A stretch of DNA of 49,538 nucleotides, from positions 1 through 49,538 of the forward strand of contig NZ_AKJA01000160.1 in the NCBI RefSeq assembly GCF_000282575.1, in the 5' to 3' direction. Below the pieces are notes generated by a model that saw only the letters and a program-made list of their open reading frames with translations, was not told the DNA's origin and did not search any database. Within the stretch, counting starts at the first letter, position 1, and the number at the start of each line of letters is the position of its first letter. Positions 23,267 through 32,883 of the stretch are shown here, piece by piece. Made by a program: the position numbers and the translations under genes. The stretch is from Herbaspirillum sp. YR522. GTDB lineage: Bacteria > Pseudomonadota > Gammaproteobacteria > Burkholderiales > Burkholderiaceae_D.

Positions 23267-23926
23267 ATGGATGAGCTCTCCAATGTGCGGATTTCCCGCC
23301 GCGACATGCTGATCGTCAGCGCTCTCTCGGCCACCGCCGCCCACGCCCCGGTCGCCGCCCAGAACCGGGCCGACACCGGCACCTCATCGGCAGCACCGCA
23401 GACGCCGCCACCGGTCACCACCGGCGTCACGCTGAAGGTGAACGGCCGGCCCCAGACGCTGCAACTCGACACCCGAACCACCTTGCTCGACGCGCTGCGC
23501 GAGCACCTGCACCAGAACGGTACCAAGAAAGGCTGTGACCACGGCCAGTGCGGCGCCTGTACCGTCATCGTCAACGGCCGGCGTATCAATTCCTGCCTGT
23601 CGCTGGCGGTGATGCACGAAGGCGACGAAGTCACCACCATCGAGGGCCTGGGACAAGCCGAGCAATTGCATCCGATGCAGGCGGCGTTCATCAAGCACGA
23701 CGGTTTCCAGTGCGGCTATTGCACCCCGGGCCAGATCTGCTCGGCCGTATCGGTGCTGCAGGAGATCAAGCAGGGCATCCCAAGTCACGTCAGTGGCGAC
23801 CTGACCGTCGCGCCCCTGCTGAGCGACGCCGAGATCCGCGAACGCATGAGCGGCAACATCTGCCGCTGCGGGGCCTACTCCAACATCCTCGATGCCATCA
23901 ACGAAGTCGCCGGGAGCAAGCCATGA
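23267..23926 (+). CDS. paoA: Periplasmic aldehyde oxidoreductase, iron-sulfur subunit
   Basis: A 219-aa subunit carrying two [2Fe-2S] clusters. The N-terminus has a twin-arginine signal ([10 protein letters not shown], about residues 10-30), so the folded complex is exported to the periplasm. Cluster I ligands appear in [18 protein letters not shown] and a following NSC; cluster II in [11 protein letters not shown] and GNICRCGAY. This is the layout of E. coli PaoA (YagT). The frame is also open from an ATG at 23258; ATG 23267 is preferred because AGGA lies 8 nt upstream. The last codons overlap paoB by 4 bp (ATGA). Together with paoB and paoC it oxidises aldehydes, mainly aromatic ones in the E. 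coli enzyme. Confidence 0.9.
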   Translation: MDELSNVRISRRDMLIVSALSATAAHAPVAAQNRADTGTSSAAPQTPPPVTTGVTLKVNGRPQTLQLDTRTTLLDALREHLHQNGTKKGCDHGQCGACTVIVNGRRINSCLSLAVMHEGDEVTTIEGLGQAEQLHPMQAAFIKHDGFQCGYCTPGQICSAVSVLQEIKQGIPSHVSGDLTVAPLLSDAEIRERMSGNICRCGAYSNILDAINEVAGSKP

Positions 23927-24876
23927 GGGCCTTCACCTACGAGCGCGCGCAGTCGCCCGCGCAAGCTGCCGCGGCCGTGGCACGCACCCCGGGCGCGCGC
24001 TTCATCGCCGGCGGCACCAACCTGCTGGACCTGATGAAGCTCGAAGTCGAGACACCGCTGCACCTGGTCGACGTCAATGGCCTGGCGCTGGACCGGATCG
24101 AGGCCACGCCCGAGGGCGGCCTGCGCATCGGTGCACTGGTGCGCAATACCGACCTGGCGGCCGATATGCGCGTGCGGCGTGACTACGCGGTGCTGTCGCG
24201 GGCGCTGCTGGCGGGCGCCTCGGCCCAGTTGCGCAACAAGGCCACCACCGCCGGCAACTTGCTGCAGCGCACCCGCTGCCCCTACTTCTACGACACCAAC
24301 CAGGCGTGCAACAAGCGCAAGCCCGGCAGTGGCTGCGCGGCGCGCGCCGGCTTCAGTCGCCAGCATGCGGTGGTCGGCACCAGCGCCGCCTGCATCGCCA
24401 CCCACCCCAGCGACATGGCGGTAGCCATGCGCCTGCTCGACGCCGGGGTCGAGACGGTGCGCCCCGATGGCAGCATGCGGGTGATCCCGATCGCCGACTT
24501 CCATCACCTGCCAGGCAATACCCCGCATATCGAGAACGCGTTGACGCCGGGCGAGTTGATCACGGCCGTGGTGTTGCCCCGCCCGCTGGGCGGCACGCAG
24601 GTCTACCGCAAGGTGCGCGATCGCAGTTCGTATGCGTTCGCCCTGGTATCGGTGGCGGCCGTGCTGCAGCCCGATGGCTCCGGCCGCGTGGCGCTGGGCG
24701 GTGTGGCACACAAGCCCTGGCGCCTCGAGGCGGCCGACGCCATCCTGCCGCAGGGCGCCGCCGCCGTGGGCCAGCGGCTGCTGGCCGATGCCACGCCGAC
24801 GGCCGAGAATGCCTTCAAGATCACGCTGGCCAAGCGCACCTTGGCTGCCGTACTGGCCGAATCCAGGAAAGGTTGA
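23923..24876 (+). CDS. paoB: Periplasmic aldehyde oxidoreductase, FAD-binding subunit
   Basis: A 317-aa FAD-binding subunit of the xanthine dehydrogenase type. Residues about 25-50 contain the FAD motif [13 protein letters not shown] and residues about 100-112 the second motif [19 protein letters not shown]. The cysteine-rich insertion (C in [20 protein letters not shown]) matches the [4Fe-4S] loop found in E. coli PaoB, an unusual trait for FAD subunits. The stop of paoA overlaps this start by 4 bp, and paoC begins 3 nt downstream, so the three are made in equal amounts. It presumably travels to the periplasm with the Tat signal of PaoA, as it has no signal peptide itself. Confidence 0.9.
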   Translation: MRAFTYERAQSPAQAAAAVARTPGARFIAGGTNLLDLMKLEVETPLHLVDVNGLALDRIEATPEGGLRIGALVRNTDLAADMRVRRDYAVLSRALLAGASAQLRNKATTAGNLLQRTRCPYFYDTNQACNKRKPGSGCAARAGFSRQHAVVGTSAACIATHPSDMAVAMRLLDAGVETVRPDGSMRVIPIADFHHLPGNTPHIENALTPGELITAVVLPRPLGGTQVYRKVRDRSSYAFALVSVAAVLQPDGSGRVALGGVAHKPWRLEAADAILPQGAAAVGQRLLADATPTAENAFKITLAKRTLAAVLAESRKG

Positions 24877-24879
24877 GTC

Positions 24880-27072
24880 ATGCGCTTCGATACCCCCGCC
24901 ACCACCAACCCCATCGACCAGAAGAAGATCATCGGCCACGCCGTGGATCGGGTCGATGGTCGCCTCAAGACCACCGGCGCCGCGCCGTATGCCTACGAGC
25001 AGCACGCGGCGGCCCCCGACGCAGCCTATGGCTACGTGGTCGGTTCGGCCATTGCCCATGGCCGCATCGAATCGCTCGATACCTCGGCCGCCCGTCGTGC
25101 GCCGGGCGTATTGAAGGTGATCACGGCCGCCGACGTGGGCAAGCTGGGCAAGGCTGGCCGCAATACGGCGGCGCTGTTCGGTGGCCCCGAGATCCAGCAT
25201 TACCACCAGGCCATCGCCATCGTGGTCGCCGACAGCTTCGAGCAGGCCCGGGCCGCGGCACAGCTGGTGCAGGTACGGTATGCGGCCCAGGCCGGTGCCT
25301 ACGACCTGGCCCAGGCCAGGCACGACAATGCCGTCACCGGCGCCAAGGACGACAAGCGGGTGGGCGACTTCGAGAAGGGCTTCGCGGCAGCGGCGGTCAG
25401 GCTCGATGCCACCTACAGCACCCCCGACCAGTCGCACGCCATGATGGAGCCGCATGCGTCCATCGCTGTCTGGGAAGGTGACCGGCTGACCCTGTGGACC
25501 TCCAACCAGATGATCGACTGGGGCCGCACCGACCTGGCCAAGACGCTCGGCCTGCCCAAGGAAAAGGTGCGCTTGATCTCGCCCTATGTGGGCGGCGGCT
25601 TCGGCGGCAAGCTGTTCCTGCGCGCCGAGGCCTTGCTGGCGGCGCTGGCCGCGCGCGCGGCCGGGCGTGCGGTCAAGGTGGCGCTGCCGCGACCGTTCAT
25701 GTTCAATAACGCCACCCATCGTCCGGCCACCATCCAGCGTATCCGCATCGGCGCCGGGCGTGACGGCAAGATCACCGCCATCGGCCACGAAAGCTGGTCC
25801 GGCGACCTGCCCGGCGGTGGTCCGGAAGACGCCATCCAGCAGACCCGCCTGCTGTACGCCGCGCCGCACCGCCTGACCGGTACCCGGCTGGCCGTGCTGG
25901 ACCTGCCCGAAGGCAATGCCATGCGCGCACCGGGCGAGGCCCCCGGACTGATGGCGCTGGAAATCGCGATCGACGAGATGGCCGAGAAGCTCGATATCGA
26001 TCCGATCCTGTTCCGCATCCGCAACGATACTCGGGTCGATCCCGAGAACCCGGATCGTCCGTTCTCGCAGCGTCGGCTGATCGAATGCCTGCGTACCGGC
26101 GCCGAACGCTTCGGCTGGCAGCGCCGCAATGCCAAGCCGGGCAGCACCCGCGAGGGACAGTGGCTGATCGGCACCGGCGTGGCAGCCGCCTTTCGCAACA
26201 ACCTGACCATGAAGTCCGGCGCCCGCTTGCGCCTGTCGCCGGCCGGCGTGGTCACGGTCGAGACCGACATGACCGACATCGGCACCGGCAGCTATACCAT
26301 CATCGCCCAGACCGCGGCCGAGATGCTGGGCCTGCCGCTGGACCGCGTCACGGTGCGCCTGGGCGACTCCAGCTTTCCGGTATCGGCCGGTTCGGGCGGG
26401 CAGTGGGGCGCCAACAGTTCCACCGCCGGGGTGTACGCCGCCGCGATGAAGTTGCGCGAAGCGGTGGCGCAGCGACTCGGCGTCGATGCCGCCAGTGCCG
26501 AATTCGTCGATGGCACCGTACGCGCGCAGGGCAAGAGCATTCCCTTGGGCCAGGCAGCCAGTGCCGGTGAACTGGTGGTGGAAGACAGCATCGAGTTCGG
26601 CGACCTCGGCAAGCGTTACCAGCAATCGACCTTCGGCGCGCACTTCGTCGAGGTGGCGGTGGACGCCGCCACCGGGGAGATCCGCGTGCGGCGCATGCTG
26701 GCGGTGTGCGCCGCCGGCCGCATCCTCAACCCCAAGTCGGCGCGCAGCCAGGTGATCGGCGCCATGACCATGGGCGTGGGCGCGGCCTTGATGGAAGAAC
26801 TGGCGGTGGACAAGAAACTGGGGTTCTTCGTCAATCACGACCTGGCCGGATATGAAGTGCCGGTCCATGCCGACATCCCGCACCAGGAAGTGATCTTCCT
26901 CGACGAGACCGATCCGGTCTCTTCGCCGATGAAGGCCAAGGGTGTGGGCGAACTGGGCCTGTGCGGCGTCAGCGCGGCCATCGCCAACGCGGTCTATCAC
27001 GCCACCGGCGTGCGCGTGCGCGATTATCCGCTGACCCTCGACAAATTGCTCGACAAGCTGCCACCGGTATAG
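24880..27072 (+). CDS. paoC: Periplasmic aldehyde oxidoreductase, molybdenum-cofactor subunit
   Basis: A 730-aa catalytic subunit with molybdopterin (probably MCD, as in E. coli PaoC of 732 aa). The N-terminal aldehyde oxidase hammerhead domain is at about residues 20-125 (IIGHAVDRVDGRLKTTGAAPYAYE). The Mo-binding domain follows: VGGGFGGKLFLRAEA, APGEAPGLMALE, TDMTDIGTGSYTI, and the catalytic base Glu in GVGELGLCG near the C-terminus. The sequence QWGANSSTAG also matches. It has no signal peptide. paoB ends 3 nt upstream and the XdhC/PaoD gene follows after 8 nt. Substrates are likely aromatic or other aldehydes; a narrower assignment is not possible from sequence. Confidence 0.92.
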   Translation: MRFDTPATTNPIDQKKIIGHAVDRVDGRLKTTGAAPYAYEQHAAAPDAAYGYVVGSAIAHGRIESLDTSAARRAPGVLKVITAADVGKLGKAGRNTAALFGGPEIQHYHQAIAIVVADSFEQARAAAQLVQVRYAAQAGAYDLAQARHDNAVTGAKDDKRVGDFEKGFAAAAVRLDATYSTPDQSHAMMEPHASIAVWEGDRLTLWTSNQMIDWGRTDLAKTLGLPKEKVRLISPYVGGGFGGKLFLRAEALLAALAARAAGRAVKVALPRPFMFNNATHRPATIQRIRIGAGRDGKITAIGHESWSGDLPGGGPEDAIQQTRLLYAAPHRLTGTRLAVLDLPEGNAMRAPGEAPGLMALEIAIDEMAEKLDIDPILFRIRNDTRVDPENPDRPFSQRRLIECLRTGAERFGWQRRNAKPGSTREGQWLIGTGVAAAFRNNLTMKSGARLRLSPAGVVTVETDMTDIGTGSYTIIAQTAAEMLGLPLDRVTVRLGDSSFPVSAGSGGQWGANSSTAGVYAAAMKLREAVAQRLGVDAASAEFVDGTVRAQGKSIPLGQAASAGELVVEDSIEFGDLGKRYQQSTFGAHFVEVAVDAATGEIRVRRMLAVCAAGRILNPKSARSQVIGAMTMGVGAALMEELAVDKKLGFFVNHDLAGYEVPVHADIPHQEVIFLDETDPVSSPMKAKGVGELGLCGVSAAIANAVYHATGVRVRDYPLTLDKLLDKLPPV

Positions 27073-27080
27073 GGACCATC

Positions 27081-28088
27081 ATGGAAAGCATCGATCTGAG
27101 CGTATTGCGCGCACTGTCGGCCTGGCGCAGCGAGGACCGCCACGCATTGCTGGCGACGGTGGTGCGCACCTGGGGTTCGTCGCCGCGTCCGCCGGGTTCG
27201 ATGCTGGCCTTGCGCGACGACGGCCGCATCGTCGGTTCGGTCTCCGGCGGTTGCATCGAGGACGACCTGCTGCATCACTATGCACGCCAGATGCTGGGCG
27301 GTCATGCTGGCGCGGCGCCGCGATTGGTACGTTATGGCGTCTCGGCCGACGAGGCCCATCGTTTCGGCCTGCCATGTGGCGGCACGCTCGAGTTGTTGCT
27401 GGAGTTCGATCCGGACGGCGCGCGCCTGGTCGAGCTGTTGGCCATGCTCGACAGCGGCGCGCTGGTCGAACGGCGCACCGATTGCGCCACCGGGGCGGTG
27501 GCCTTGGCGCGCAGCACCGCGCCGGCGGCGCTGTCGTTCGACGGCAAGCAATTGTGTATGACGCTGGGCCCGGGCTGGCGCATGTTGTTGATCGGCGCCG
27601 GCGCGCTGGCCGAGTACCTGGCTACGATGGCCTTGTTCAACGGCTTCGACGTCACCGTCTGCGATCCACGTGGCGAATATCGCCAGGCTTGGTCGCTGGC
27701 GGGCGTGCATGTGGTCACCGATATGCCGGACGACGCCGTGATCGCCTTCGGTCCCGACCGCCGCACCTGCATCGTGGCGCTCAGCCACGACCCCAAGCTG
27801 GACGACCTGGCGCTGCTGGAGGCGCTGCACAGCCCGGCCTTCTATATCGGCGCCATCGGATCGCGTCGCAACAGCGCCGCCCGCCGCGAACGCATGATGA
27901 CCCATTTCGGCGCCAGCCCAGAGGACCTGGCGCGATTGCATGGGCCCATCGGCCTGTACATCGGCAGCAAGACGCCGCCCGAGATCGCGGTCAGCGTCAT
28001 GGCCGAGATCCTGGCGGCCAAGAATGGCGTGCCGTTGGCGCTATCGGTCGAGCAGGGCAAGCGCGCCAGCGATGCCGTGTCGGCTTGA
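27081..28088 (+). CDS. paoD: Molybdenum cofactor insertion/maturation protein, XdhC/PaoD type
   Basis: A 335-aa cytoplasmic chaperone that binds modified Mo cofactor and inserts it into the large subunit before export. The N-terminal XdhC domain has GSSPRPPGSMLAL and VSGGCIEDDLL with the conserved Cys, then GLPCGGTLELLLE. The C-terminal Rossmann domain shows MLLIGAGALAEYLA, DPRGEY, ALSHDPKLDD and the signature YIGAIGSRRN followed by the LARLHGPIGL motif. It starts 8 nt after paoC at ATG 27081. Its presence completes the operon, so the oxidoreductase is probably functional. The gene is convergent with the ABC ATPase gene, with only 3 bp between. Confidence 0.92.
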   Translation: MESIDLSVLRALSAWRSEDRHALLATVVRTWGSSPRPPGSMLALRDDGRIVGSVSGGCIEDDLLHHYARQMLGGHAGAAPRLVRYGVSADEAHRFGLPCGGTLELLLEFDPDGARLVELLAMLDSGALVERRTDCATGAVALARSTAPAALSFDGKQLCMTLGPGWRMLLIGAGALAEYLATMALFNGFDVTVCDPRGEYRQAWSLAGVHVVTDMPDDAVIAFGPDRRTCIVALSHDPKLDDLALLEALHSPAFYIGAIGSRRNSAARRERMMTHFGASPEDLARLHGPIGLYIGSKTPPEIAVSVMAEILAAKNGVPLALSVEQGKRASDAVSA

Positions 28089-28091
28089 ACG

Positions 28092-29519
28092 CTAGCGCAG
28101 CGCGATGCTGCGGTTGCTCACCCTGGCCGCCAGGTGCGGGTCGTGCGTCACCAGCAACACGGCGCTTTGATGCTGGCGGCATTGCGCCAGCATCAATTGC
28201 ATCACCTCCTGCTGGCTGACCGGGTCCAGCCGCGAGGTAGGCTCGTCGGCCAACAGCAGGGCCGGCTTGAGCAGCAGGGCGCGGGCCAGTGCGATACGCT
28301 GCAGTTCGCCGCCCGAGACTTCGCCGGGGCGGCGATCCAGCAAGCTCGGGCCGATGCGCATGCGAGCCAGCAGTTGCTCCAGCTCGCGCCAGTCCAGGCC
28401 ATGCAGGCGCACCAGGTCGCGCAAGGATCGACCCAGGGCCAGGCGTGGCGCAAAGGCCGCGACCGGGTCCTGGTACAGCTTCTGGAACGCCGTCGGCGCC
28501 AGTCCGGGGGCGCGGGTGACAGTTCCGCCATCGGGTTCCAGCAGGCCCAGCACCAGGTTGCCGAAGGTGGTCTTGCCGACACCGCTGGGGCCGCTGATGG
28601 CGACCACTTCACCGCGCCCGATGCGGGCGTCGATGCCGGCAAAAAGCTGCCGCGCGCCAAATGACTTGGACAGCTTGCTGATCTCTACCACCGGTGTCGT
28701 GTCGGCCGTCACCGGCGGTGGCGTGGCCGGCCATCGCTCGGGATCGGCCGCCAGCAGGCGCCGCGTGTACTGCCGTTGCGGCGCTGCCAGCACTTCGGCG
28801 GCGGGCCCGCTTTCTATCATGCAGCCGTCGAGCATGACCGCCACTTGCCCGCCCAGCGCGCGTGCCAGCCACACATCGTGGGTGATGCACAGCAGGCTCA
28901 TGCCGTCGCGCCGGGCCGCCTGCAGCAGCGCCAGCAGGTCGGCGCGGCGCGCGCGGTCCAGGCCCTTGGTCGGCTCGTCGATGATCATCAAGGGCGCACC
29001 GGTGGCGTGGGTAGCCAGGAAAGCCAGTCGCTGCGCCATGCCGCCCGAGATCATGAACGGATACTTGTCGGCGGCGTCGGCCAGGCCCAGCTCGTGCAAG
29101 GCCCGCATGGCGAGCGTGCGGGCGCGTTCGCGCGCCTGGCGCAGCGTGTCGTCCTGGCGGCCGGCTGCCGGCTGGCTGACCAGTTCATAGGTCTCGGCCA
29201 CCTGGCGCCAGGCCTTCATGGTCGGGTCCAGTGCCAGCCAGGGCTCTTGCGGCAGCAGTGCGACCTGGCGGCCCCAGGCTGCATGGCGGCGCTGCTGGTG
29301 CGCGGCTTCGGTGGTGTCGCCCGCAATGGTGATGCGGCCTTCGCAGCGCAAGCCGCGCGGCAGCTTGCCCATGATCGCCTGCGCCAGCAGCGACTTGCCC
29401 GAGCCGCTCTCGCCCAGCAGCGTCAAGACCCCGCCTTGCGCGATCTGCAGCGAGACATTGCGCACCAGTGCGGACTGGCCATGCCATACCGACAGCTCAT
29501 CGAGTCGCAGGGCGTTCAT
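28092..29519 (-). CDS. Fused dual ATPase of a Dpp/Nik-type ABC importer
   Basis: A 475-aa protein with two complete ABC ATPase domains in one chain (about 1-250 and 270-475), joined by a short linker (PATPPPVTADTTPVVE). Domain 1: Walker A GESGSGKSLL, signature ISGGMAQR, Walker B LMIIDEPTKGLD. Domain 2: Walker A GPSGVGKTTF, signature VSGGELQR, Walker B LLLADEPTSRLD. In nickel/oligopeptide systems these are usually two genes (NikD/NikE, DppD/DppF); the fused form is known from e.g. YejF. The open frame extends to 30422 but is a shadow; ATG 29519 overlaps the permease stop by 4 bp. Last gene of a five-gene operon. Confidence 0.9.
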   Translation of the reverse strand: MNALRLDELSVWHGQSALVRNVSLQIAQGGVLTLLGESGSGKSLLAQAIMGKLPRGLRCEGRITIAGDTTEAAHQQRRHAAWGRQVALLPQEPWLALDPTMKAWRQVAETYELVSQPAAGRQDDTLRQARERARTLAMRALHELGLADAADKYPFMISGGMAQRLAFLATHATGAPLMIIDEPTKGLDRARRADLLALLQAARRDGMSLLCITHDVWLARALGGQVAVMLDGCMIESGPAAEVLAAPQRQYTRRLLAADPERWPATPPPVTADTTPVVEISKLSKSFGARQLFAGIDARIGRGEVVAISGPSGVGKTTFGNLVLGLLEPDGGTVTRAPGLAPTAFQKLYQDPVAAFAPRLALGRSLRDLVRLHGLDWRELEQLLARMRIGPSLLDRRPGEVSGGELQRIALARALLLKPALLLADEPTSRLDPVSQQEVMQLMLAQCRQHQSAVLLVTHDPHLAARVSNRSIALR

Positions 29520-30334
29520 GCCGGCTCCCGCTGCGGCGACAGCAGCAGCAATCCCAGCAGCATCACGAACAGCACCGCCACCGGCGCGACGATCAGCCAG
29601 GGCGCCTCGTGGTAGTAGGGCAGCAGTTCGATCATCATCACCCCCAGCTCCGGCGTGGGCGGTTGCAGGCCGACCCCGACAAAGCCCAGCGCCGACATCG
29701 CCAGCACGGCAGCGGCCAGGCCGAAACGCATCAGCGTCAACAACGGCGGGTAAAGCTCGGGCAGCACCTGGTGGCGCACGATGTAGGCCGTGCCAAAGCC
29801 CAGCATGCGCGCAGCCTCGATCTGCGGGCTGCTCAGCAGGATGCGCGCGGCCGCGCGTACCACCCGGAAATACTCTACCCACAACGCCAGCGAGATACCG
29901 GCATACAGTGGCCAGAACCCGCCCGGCGCGAATGCCGCCAGCAGCAACACCAGCAATAGTCCCGGTAGCGCCAGCACGGCGTCGGCCACAGCGGCCAGTA
30001 GCCGCTCGAAGCAGCCGCCGATCCAGGCCGCCAGCAGTCCCAGCAGCGAACCGGCAACGGCGGCGCTGGCCACGCTGAGCACGGCCAGCGACAGCGACAG
30101 GCGGGTGCCATGCGCCAGCCGGACCAGCATGTCGCGTCCCAACTGGTCCAGGCCCAGCGGATGCAGCAGGCTGGGCGCTTCCAGGAAGCGTTGCAATTGC
30201 TGCCGGGACGGATCGCCGTCTCCCAGCCACGGCGCGGCCAGCGCAAAGACGACGATCGACAGCAAGAGCGCCACGCCGACCCATTGGTTGGCGGCCAGGC
30301 GCCAAGGCGCAGGAGGAAAGGGCAGTGAGGTCAT
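29516..30334 (-). CDS. ABC transporter permease, DppC/NikC type
   Basis: A 272-aa inner-membrane permease with an N-terminal hydrophobic helix (VGVALLLSIVVFALAAPWLG) and the BPD_transp_1 domain (about residues 75-265). The consensus DQLGRDMLVRLAHGTRLSLSL and the EAA loop (EAARMLGFGTAYIVRHQVLPEL) are visible. It has about six membrane spans. Start ATG 30334 overlaps the upstream permease stop (ATGA) and its own stop overlaps the ATPase start, giving strict translational coupling. It forms the translocation pore with the companion permease; the imported ligand is inferred from the binding protein and the TonB receptor. Confidence 0.9.
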   Translation of the reverse strand: MTSLPFPPAPWRLAANQWVGVALLLSIVVFALAAPWLGDGDPSRQQLQRFLEAPSLLHPLGLDQLGRDMLVRLAHGTRLSLSLAVLSVASAAVAGSLLGLLAAWIGGCFERLLAAVADAVLALPGLLLVLLLAAFAPGGFWPLYAGISLALWVEYFRVVRAAARILLSSPQIEAARMLGFGTAYIVRHQVLPELYPPLLTLMRFGLAAAVLAMSALGFVGVGLQPPTPELGVMMIELLPYYHEAPWLIVAPVAVLFVMLLGLLLLSPQREPA

Positions 30335-31293
30335 GGGCGGTGGCGCGGATCGAGCAGGGTGCAAGCCAGGTCGACCAGCGCATTGAGGACAACGAACAGC
30401 AGGCCCAGCACCAGCGCCGCACCCTGGATCATCGGCACGTCGCGGCCGAAGATGGCATGCACCAGCGCATGGCCGATGCCGGGCCAGGCGAAGATGGTCT
30501 CGACCAGCACCACCCCCTCGACCAGGGTGACCAGCTGCACGCCCAGGTAGGCGACCACCGGCACGGCCACATTGCGCACACCGTGGCGCGCCATCGCCTG
30601 CCACAGGTCAAGCCCCTTGCCGAGCGCGAAGTCGAAATAGGCGCAGTTGCGCACCGCGACCATGGCCTCGCGTGCCACCCGGCACGACACTGCCGCCAAT
30701 CCCAGCGCCAACGTCAGCGCCGGCAACACGATGCTGGCATGGTCGTCGTGGCCAGCCGCCGGCAGCGCGCCCAACCGTACCGAAAACAGCAATACCAGGA
30801 TCAGGCCTAGCAGGAACGAGGGCAGCGAGCGCAACACGACCGACACGGCCAGCGTGATGCGGTCGATCCAGCCGCCCGGGCGCAGTCCGGCCAATACGCC
30901 CAGCGTGGGGCCGATCAGCAGCGACAGCGCCAGTGCCAGCAGCGACAGGCGCAGGGTAGGGCCGAGCTGTTGCACGATCTCCGTCATCACCGGCTGTGCC
31001 GTGACCTGCGACCGGCCCAGGTCGAACTGCAGCAGGCGTACCCACCAGTCGCACAAGGCTGCCAGCAGCGGCCGGTCCAGCCCCAGTTCGTGACGCACCG
31101 CCTCGGCCGCCGCGGCGTCGACCATGTCGTAGCCGTAGCGGGCGGCGGCGATGCGATAGGCCATGTCGCCGGGCAGCATGCGGGTCATGAAGAAGCACAG
31201 CGTGCCGACCAGCAGCGCCACCAGCAGCGCCTGCAGCAGCCGTCGCATCAGCGCCGGCAGCCAGCTCGCACCCAGGCAATAAAGTCGCATCAT
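30331..31293 (-). CDS. ABC transporter permease, DppB/NikB type
   Basis: A 320-aa permease with an N-terminal span (LLQALLVALLVGTLCFFMTRMLPGD) and the BPD_transp_1 domain at about 95-310. Family markers are ALGLAAVSCRVAREAMVAVRN-type EAA-region text, and AWPGIGHALVHAIFGRDVPMIQG near the C-terminus. It is the partner of the DppC/NikC-type permease. Two adjacent ATG codons (31293 and 31290) are available; 31293 overlaps the stop of the binding-protein gene (ATGA). The open frame to 32733 is a shadow of the binding protein. Confidence 0.9.
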   Translation of the reverse strand: MMRLYCLGASWLPALMRRLLQALLVALLVGTLCFFMTRMLPGDMAYRIAAARYGYDMVDAAAAEAVRHELGLDRPLLAALCDWWVRLLQFDLGRSQVTAQPVMTEIVQQLGPTLRLSLLALALSLLIGPTLGVLAGLRPGGWIDRITLAVSVVLRSLPSFLLGLILVLLFSVRLGALPAAGHDDHASIVLPALTLALGLAAVSCRVAREAMVAVRNCAYFDFALGKGLDLWQAMARHGVRNVAVPVVAYLGVQLVTLVEGVVLVETIFAWPGIGHALVHAIFGRDVPMIQGAALVLGLLFVVLNALVDLACTLLDPRHRP

Positions 31294-32876
31294 GTCCATT
31301 GCAATCGTGAAAGTCGATAACTGCGCTCGAAGGCATCCAGTGACGCGCCCTCGATGCGGCGACTCAGCGCGCAGGTCTGGCGATACCACACCACCGGAAT
31401 GACCGGCAGCTGCTGTTGCAACACGGTCGCCACGCGCGAGCGCGCCGCCTTGGCCGCAGGGCCGTCGAGGCGGCCATCGGCCAGGCCGGCCAGGGTGGCG
31501 CCGACCTCCCGGTCGTCCCAGCCCATGGCGCCCCAGTCGCCGCCGGCCGGGCCGAAATCCTGCAGCAGGGTGGCCACCGGATCGGGCAGGTTGCCGAAGT
31601 TGCGCGCCGCCAGTGCCAGCTGCAATGTGCCGCTGCGATGGCCGGCCGGGATATCGCTGGAGTTGCCGATGAGCACGCGCACGGCGATGCCGACCTGGCG
31701 CATCTGTTCCTGCACGGCGGCGGCGACCAGCGGCAATTCGGGACGATCGACGAAGGTCGCCAGCGTCAGTTCGAAGCGCTCGCCGGCGGCGTTGCGACGG
31801 ATGCCGTCGGCGCCAGGTCGCCAGCCGGCCGCGTCGAGCAGTGCGCGCGATGCCGCCAGGTCGGTGCGCAAAGACGGCAGCGCCGCACTGTGCCATCGCC
31901 GCATCGAAGGTGGAAACAGCTGGGTGGCGCCCAGCTCGGGGTCGCGCAGCAGGGCGCGTGCGATGTCCTGTCGTTGGATGCACAGCGACATCGCCTGGCG
32001 TACCCGCACATCGCCCAGCCAGCGGTGGCCGGCGTTGAGCTTGATGAAGGTGGTCCGCGGCAGCATGGTGTCGATCAGCTGTGCCCGCGCGTCGTGCTGC
32101 AGTGCGCGGATGCTGGGCGGGTCGAGCGAAAAGGCCAGGTCGGCCTGGCCGCTCTGGACCATCAGCGTGCGGGTTTCCGCGCGCGAGACGCTGATGTAGC
32201 GGGCTCTGTGGATACCGCGCGCCGGGTTTGCGCCAACGTTGTCCGGGTGGGCGGCAAAGCGCGTCACGTCGAACTGCTGCGGCAGCGACAACTTGCTGAT
32301 GGCAAAACGGCCGCTGCCGATGATGCTGCGCACCTCGCCGTGCGTATCGAATGCCGTCGGCGCCAGCACCTGGGTGCTGGAATGGGTAAACAGGTAAGGC
32401 AACGGCGCGAACGGGCGTGCCAGTTGCACCAGCAACTGCGCGCCATCGACCCGCATGGCCGTGATCTGCGCCAGCTGCAATACCCCGGGACGCGCCAGTG
32501 CCCGTCGCAGGCAGGCCAGCACGCTGGCGGGCGTGACCTCGCTGCCATCGTGGAAGCGACGCCCGGCAGGCAACGCAAAGCGCCATTGCAGGCCATCGGC
32601 GCTGACGTCCCAGCGGCGCGCCAGCGACGGCTGCAGGCGGGCTTGGTCGTCGACGTCGAGCAGGGTCTCGACCACCTCCATGCGTGAAAACATGTAGCCG
32701 GCGCGCGACGGGTCGAGGCCGGTCGTTTCCCACGGACCCACCACCGTCAGCACATCGCCGGTGACAGCGCCCATGGTGTACGGATGTGATCGGTGTTCGT
32801 CATGCGCCCAGGCCGGTGCGGTTGCCAATGCGCCTGCGGCCTGCAGCAGTGCGCGGCGTCTGTTGATGATCGTCAA
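31290..32876 (-). CDS. Periplasmic substrate-binding protein, NikA/DppA family (SBP_bac_5)
   Basis: A 528-aa binding protein with a signal peptide at the N-terminus: NRRRALLQAAGALATAPAWA, which could be Sec or Tat (three Arg before the hydrophobic core). The mature start is His-rich (HDEHRSH), possibly metal-linked. The SBP_bac_5 fold follows, with TTFIKLNAGHRWLGDVRVRQAMSLCI-type central region and RYISVSRAETRTLM. The only sensible start is TTG 32876, with GAGG 6 nt upstream and 7 nt after the TonB stop; no ATG precedes the signal. The ligand may be a peptide, nickel chelate or opine-type metallophore; the adjacent TonB receptor argues for a chelate larger than the porin limit. Confidence 0.87.
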   Translation of the reverse strand: MTIINRRRALLQAAGALATAPAWAHDEHRSHPYTMGAVTGDVLTVVGPWETTGLDPSRAGYMFSRMEVVETLLDVDDQARLQPSLARRWDVSADGLQWRFALPAGRRFHDGSEVTPASVLACLRRALARPGVLQLAQITAMRVDGAQLLVQLARPFAPLPYLFTHSSTQVLAPTAFDTHGEVRSIIGSGRFAISKLSLPQQFDVTRFAAHPDNVGANPARGIHRARYISVSRAETRTLMVQSGQADLAFSLDPPSIRALQHDARAQLIDTMLPRTTFIKLNAGHRWLGDVRVRQAMSLCIQRQDIARALLRDPELGATQLFPPSMRRWHSAALPSLRTDLAASRALLDAAGWRPGADGIRRNAAGERFELTLATFVDRPELPLVAAAVQEQMRQVGIAVRVLIGNSSDIPAGHRSGTLQLALAARNFGNLPDPVATLLQDFGPAGGDWGAMGWDDREVGATLAGLADGRLDGPAAKAARSRVATVLQQQLPVIPVVWYRQTCALSRRIEGASLDAFERSYRLSRLQWT

Positions 32877-32883
32877 GGCGGCC

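Noticed and set aside
23875-27000. Open frame of 1041 codons on the minus strand across paoBC
   Set aside because: Same artefact as other antisense frames; the plus strand carries unambiguous aldehyde oxidoreductase motifs.
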